Assembly (NCBI GenBank): GCA_934729465.1
Contig: CAKVEP010000004.1
Span: 88,462 to 152,461, forward strand
Origin: an uncultured Eubacteriales bacterium
Lineage (GTDB): Bacteria > Bacillota > Clostridia > Oscillospirales > Acutalibacteraceae
Direction: 5' to 3'
DNA: 64,000 nucleotides
Within the stretch, counting starts at the first letter, position 1. Every line of letters starts with the position of its first letter. Both the position numbers and the translations under genes were made by a program. Under the pieces are notes generated by a model. It did no database searches and was not told the origin of the DNA. It saw only the letters and a program-made list of their open reading frames with translations. Below are positions 62,005 through 64,000 of the stretch, piece by piece.

Positions 62005-63732
62005 ATGGATTTCTGTGAACAATTAAATCAATACATAAAACAATTAGGATGTTCGTCGAAAGACTTAGTAGATTCATCAGGTTTATCTTCGGTGGTTATT
62101 AGTCGTTATCGAAAAGGGGAGAGGAGTCCAAGTATAAGGAGTCGTCAGATAGAACAGCTTATAGAGGGGTTATATAAAATTAGTCAGGACAAAAAAATAG
62201 GTTTATCCAAAGATGAAATTTATAATTCTTTGTCTGATTCCTTAAACGATGTTGCTATCGATTTTAAACAATTAAGCAAGAATTTTCATGACATTCTTTT
62301 TACATTAAATATAAACGTTGCAGACCTATCCAGAGCTATTAATTACGATGCGTCTTTACTCTATAAAATTCGAAATGGAAACAGAAAGCCGTCAAATCCT
62401 AAAGAATTTATTAAAGTAGTGTGTGAGTTTATTGTGACGAAATACAAATCCTGTGATGACAAAAAATCAATTTCACTTCTTATTCAATGTCCTGAAGATG
62501 AACTTAAGGATAGCTCAGACTACTTTAATCAATTATTAAAATGGTTTTCTACGAATTCTATTCCGAGCAATAATAAGATTGACAAATTTTTAAATAATCT
62601 TGACGACTTTAACTTAGACAAATACATAAAAGCAATTCATTTTGACAGCATGAAGGTGCCGTTCGTGCCGTTTTATAAATCTTTTTCAAAGACGTATTAC
62701 GGAATTGATGAAATGAAACAGGGAGAACTAGACTTTTTTAAGGCTACTGTACTTTCAAAATCAAATGAACCAGTATTTATGTGTAGCGACATGCCGATGA
62801 GTGATATGGCAGAGGATATAGATTTCGGGAAAAAATGGATGTTTGCCATAGCTATGACATTAAAAAGAGGTCTACATTTAGATGTCATACACAACCTTGA
62901 CAGACCTTTTAATGAAATGATGTTGGGCTTAGAAAGTTGGGTTCCGATTTATATGACAGGTCAAGTATCTCCGTATTATTTGGCAGGAACGCAAAATTCC
63001 GTATACTGCCATTTTAATTACGTATCCGGAAGTGTTGCGTTAGCAGGTGAGTGCATTAAAGGGTATCATGACAAAGGAAAATACAGTTTAATAAGTAAAA
63101 AATCAGAACTTATGTATTATAAAGAAAAGTCAAAAAATTTGTTAAGTAAAGCCAAGCCTCTTATGGACATTTACCGTATGGAAAACAAAAATATTTTTGA
63201 TGTTTTTATTTCATCAGAGGAAAATGTTAAGGAAGACCAAAAGAGAATTTTATGTTCGCCCCCTATTCATACGATTTCTGATGAACTGCTTTTGAAAATT
63301 TTAAATCGAAATAATGTTAATAGTGATGATGTAAAATTAATATGTGATTTTGTAAATAAACAGAGAAGTGAAGTAAAAAACATTTTAAAGGATAATATTT
63401 TAGAAGACCAAATAGCCGATATATCCAAAGAGGAATTTGAGAAGCACCCTTCTACTTTATGTCTTTCAAGTATGTTTTATGAAAAAGATATTTACTATAC
63501 ATACGAAGAATATTTAGAGCATTTATCAAACACAAAGCAATATATGATAAACAATAAAAATTATAAAACTGTGTTAAGAAACACAAACACTTTTAGAAAT
63601 ATCAACGTTACTATCCACCCTGGAAAATGGGCAATGATTTCTAAAAATAATCATCCTACAATTCATTTTGTTATTCATCATCCAAAGCTTAGAAACGCAA
63701 TTGAAAATTTTATTGTGCCTGTAATAGAGTAG
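62005..63732 (+). CDS. Double HTH (XRE-like) regulator with unknown C-terminal domain
   Basis: 575 aa. Residues about 5-55 are an XRE-type HTH (CSSKDLVDSSGLSSVVISRYRKGERSP) and residues about 90-140 a second (INVADLSRAINYDASLLYKIRNGNRKP). A long helical linker follows, then a conserved-looking block KRGLHLDVIHNLDRPFNEMMLGLESWVPIYMTGQ at about 290-320 that I know only from uncharacterised clostridial regulators. The last 100 residues (VTIHPGKWAMISKNNHPTIHFVIHHPKLRNAIENF) may bind a ligand. No membrane segment. Strong RBS AGGAGG. Likely controls the divergent surface-protein gene; this is inference. Confidence 0.78.
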   Translation: MDFCEQLNQYIKQLGCSSKDLVDSSGLSSVVISRYRKGERSPSIRSRQIEQLIEGLYKISQDKKIGLSKDEIYNSLSDSLNDVAIDFKQLSKNFHDILFTLNINVADLSRAINYDASLLYKIRNGNRKPSNPKEFIKVVCEFIVTKYKSCDDKKSISLLIQCPEDELKDSSDYFNQLLKWFSTNSIPSNNKIDKFLNNLDDFNLDKYIKAIHFDSMKVPFVPFYKSFSKTYYGIDEMKQGELDFFKATVLSKSNEPVFMCSDMPMSDMAEDIDFGKKWMFAIAMTLKRGLHLDVIHNLDRPFNEMMLGLESWVPIYMTGQVSPYYLAGTQNSVYCHFNYVSGSVALAGECIKGYHDKGKYSLISKKSELMYYKEKSKNLLSKAKPLMDIYRMENKNIFDVFISSEENVKEDQKRILCSPPIHTISDELLLKILNRNNVNSDDVKLICDFVNKQRSEVKNILKDNILEDQIADISKEEFEKHPSTLCLSSMFYEKDIYYTYEEYLEHLSNTKQYMINNKNYKTVLRNTNTFRNINVTIHPGKWAMISKNNHPTIHFVIHHPKLRNAIENFIVPVIE

Positions 63733-63780
63733 TTTGCGAAGTTGATAATAAAATTTTGAACTCTACAAATAAAAAACAAC

Positions 63781-63803
63781 CTCAATTAGTTAAAATTGAG
63801 ATT
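63781..63803 (+). terminator. Hairpin after the regulator gene
   Basis: CTCAATT / AATTGAG, perfect 7-bp stem after the stop; weak T-run, so terminator is tentative. The rest of 63733-63890 shows nothing else. Confidence 0.45.
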
Positions 63804-63893
63804 GTCAGTTTTACAATGATTAAGATGAAAAAACTCATTAATTTTTAGTATATCAGAATATGTGAGAAAATAAATATTATCTAAAAAAATAAT

Positions 63894-63928
63894 AAGCACT
63901 AAGCTTTTGCTATAGTGCTTAATTTTTT
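63894..63928 (+). terminator. Hairpin with T-run before the IS-like end
   Basis: AAGCACTA / TAGTGCTT stem then AATTTTTT. As at 39450, the IS-like palindrome begins in the T-run. Confidence 0.65.
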
Positions 63929-64000
63929 GTATGTAGAAAACCACGCGATAGTCGAGTGGTTCAGTGATAGCTTAAGCGATGTAAGAAGGACGTAAAAACT
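63927..64000 (+). mobile_element. Probable left end of an IS200/IS605-type element
   Basis: 63927-63954 equals the left arm and centre of the palindrome at 39477; the right arm then departs into AGTGGTTCAGTGATAGCTTAAG and GTAAGAAGGACGTAAAAACT at the window edge. The hairpin plus AAGAAGGAC SD spacing looks like the leader of an IS200-type tnpA, whose ATG would fall just outside the window. Confidence 0.5.

Overview
The window is AT-rich, densely coded DNA from an endospore-forming Clostridia-like Firmicute. It carries AddAB rather than RecBCD, sporulation genes (spmA, spmB, spoVT, spoIID, spoVAE, a SpoIVFB-type M50 protease), a glgB-glgC-glgD-glgA cluster with the GlgD subunit found in Firmicutes, a split transketolase, an NfnAB-type bifurcating transhydrogenase and strong AGGAGG ribosome binding sites. 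MurE keeps a DNxR motif, which points to meso-diaminopimelate peptidoglycan. No genus can be named from the sequence alone.

Layout. 1-8.1 kb: the 3' end of a FAD-dependent dehydrogenase, then addB-addA. 8.1-13.9 kb: glycogen synthesis. 14-19.5 kb: DMT transporter, NfnAB pair, M50 protease, flavin reductase, SDR, small membrane protein. 19.6-21.8 kb: cytidine deaminase and split transketolase. 21.8-23.3 kb: Cys-rich double-glycine peptide, then spmA-spmB. 23.5-28 kb: AbrB regulator, pgk-tpiA-gpmI, convergent spoVT. 28.2-31.4 kb: accessory-looking patch with a ferredoxin bearing a repetitive acidic tail, three tandem double-glycine-leader peptides, an M23 peptidase and a further double-glycine peptide. 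31.5-38 kb: gapA, membrane protein, spoIID, trpS, GHL10 protein, BofC-C-like protein, hemolysin III. 38.3-45.8 kb: CorA, orphan spoVAE, PHP phosphoesterase, TSCPD protein, two TrkA proteins, murE-murF, a 54-aa membrane protein. 45.9-59.5 kb: asnB, ispE, an inverted pair of LRR genes around htrA/nifS/nifU, glyQS, comM-like gene, secA. 59.7-64 kb: tRNA-Leu(GAG), a possible phage terminase relic, a cell-wall-anchored repeat protein, a double-HTH regulator of unknown family, and what looks like the left end of an IS200/IS605-type element running off the window.

Points of most interest: (1) addB has no ATG/GTG/TTG that would keep its Walker A motif; a well-placed SD precedes an ATT codon. The M50 protease shows the same situation with ATA. 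(2) Five small genes carry GG-type secretion leaders; two of them have matching C-x4-C...C-x2-C zinc-ribbon-like cores, and most share a promoter design. (3) An inverted duplication of about 0.8 kb, including promoter, palindromic operator-like site and terminator, flanks htrA-nifS-nifU. (4) The ferredoxin tail is built of 96-bp repeats with a recent-looking internal deletion and premature stop. (5) The 62-63.7 kb regulator and the leader of its divergent surface-protein neighbour carry repeated ATGGTAAAAT motifs and an 8-codon micro-ORF with a near-perfect SD.

All functions are inferred from sequence reading only; no database search was run.
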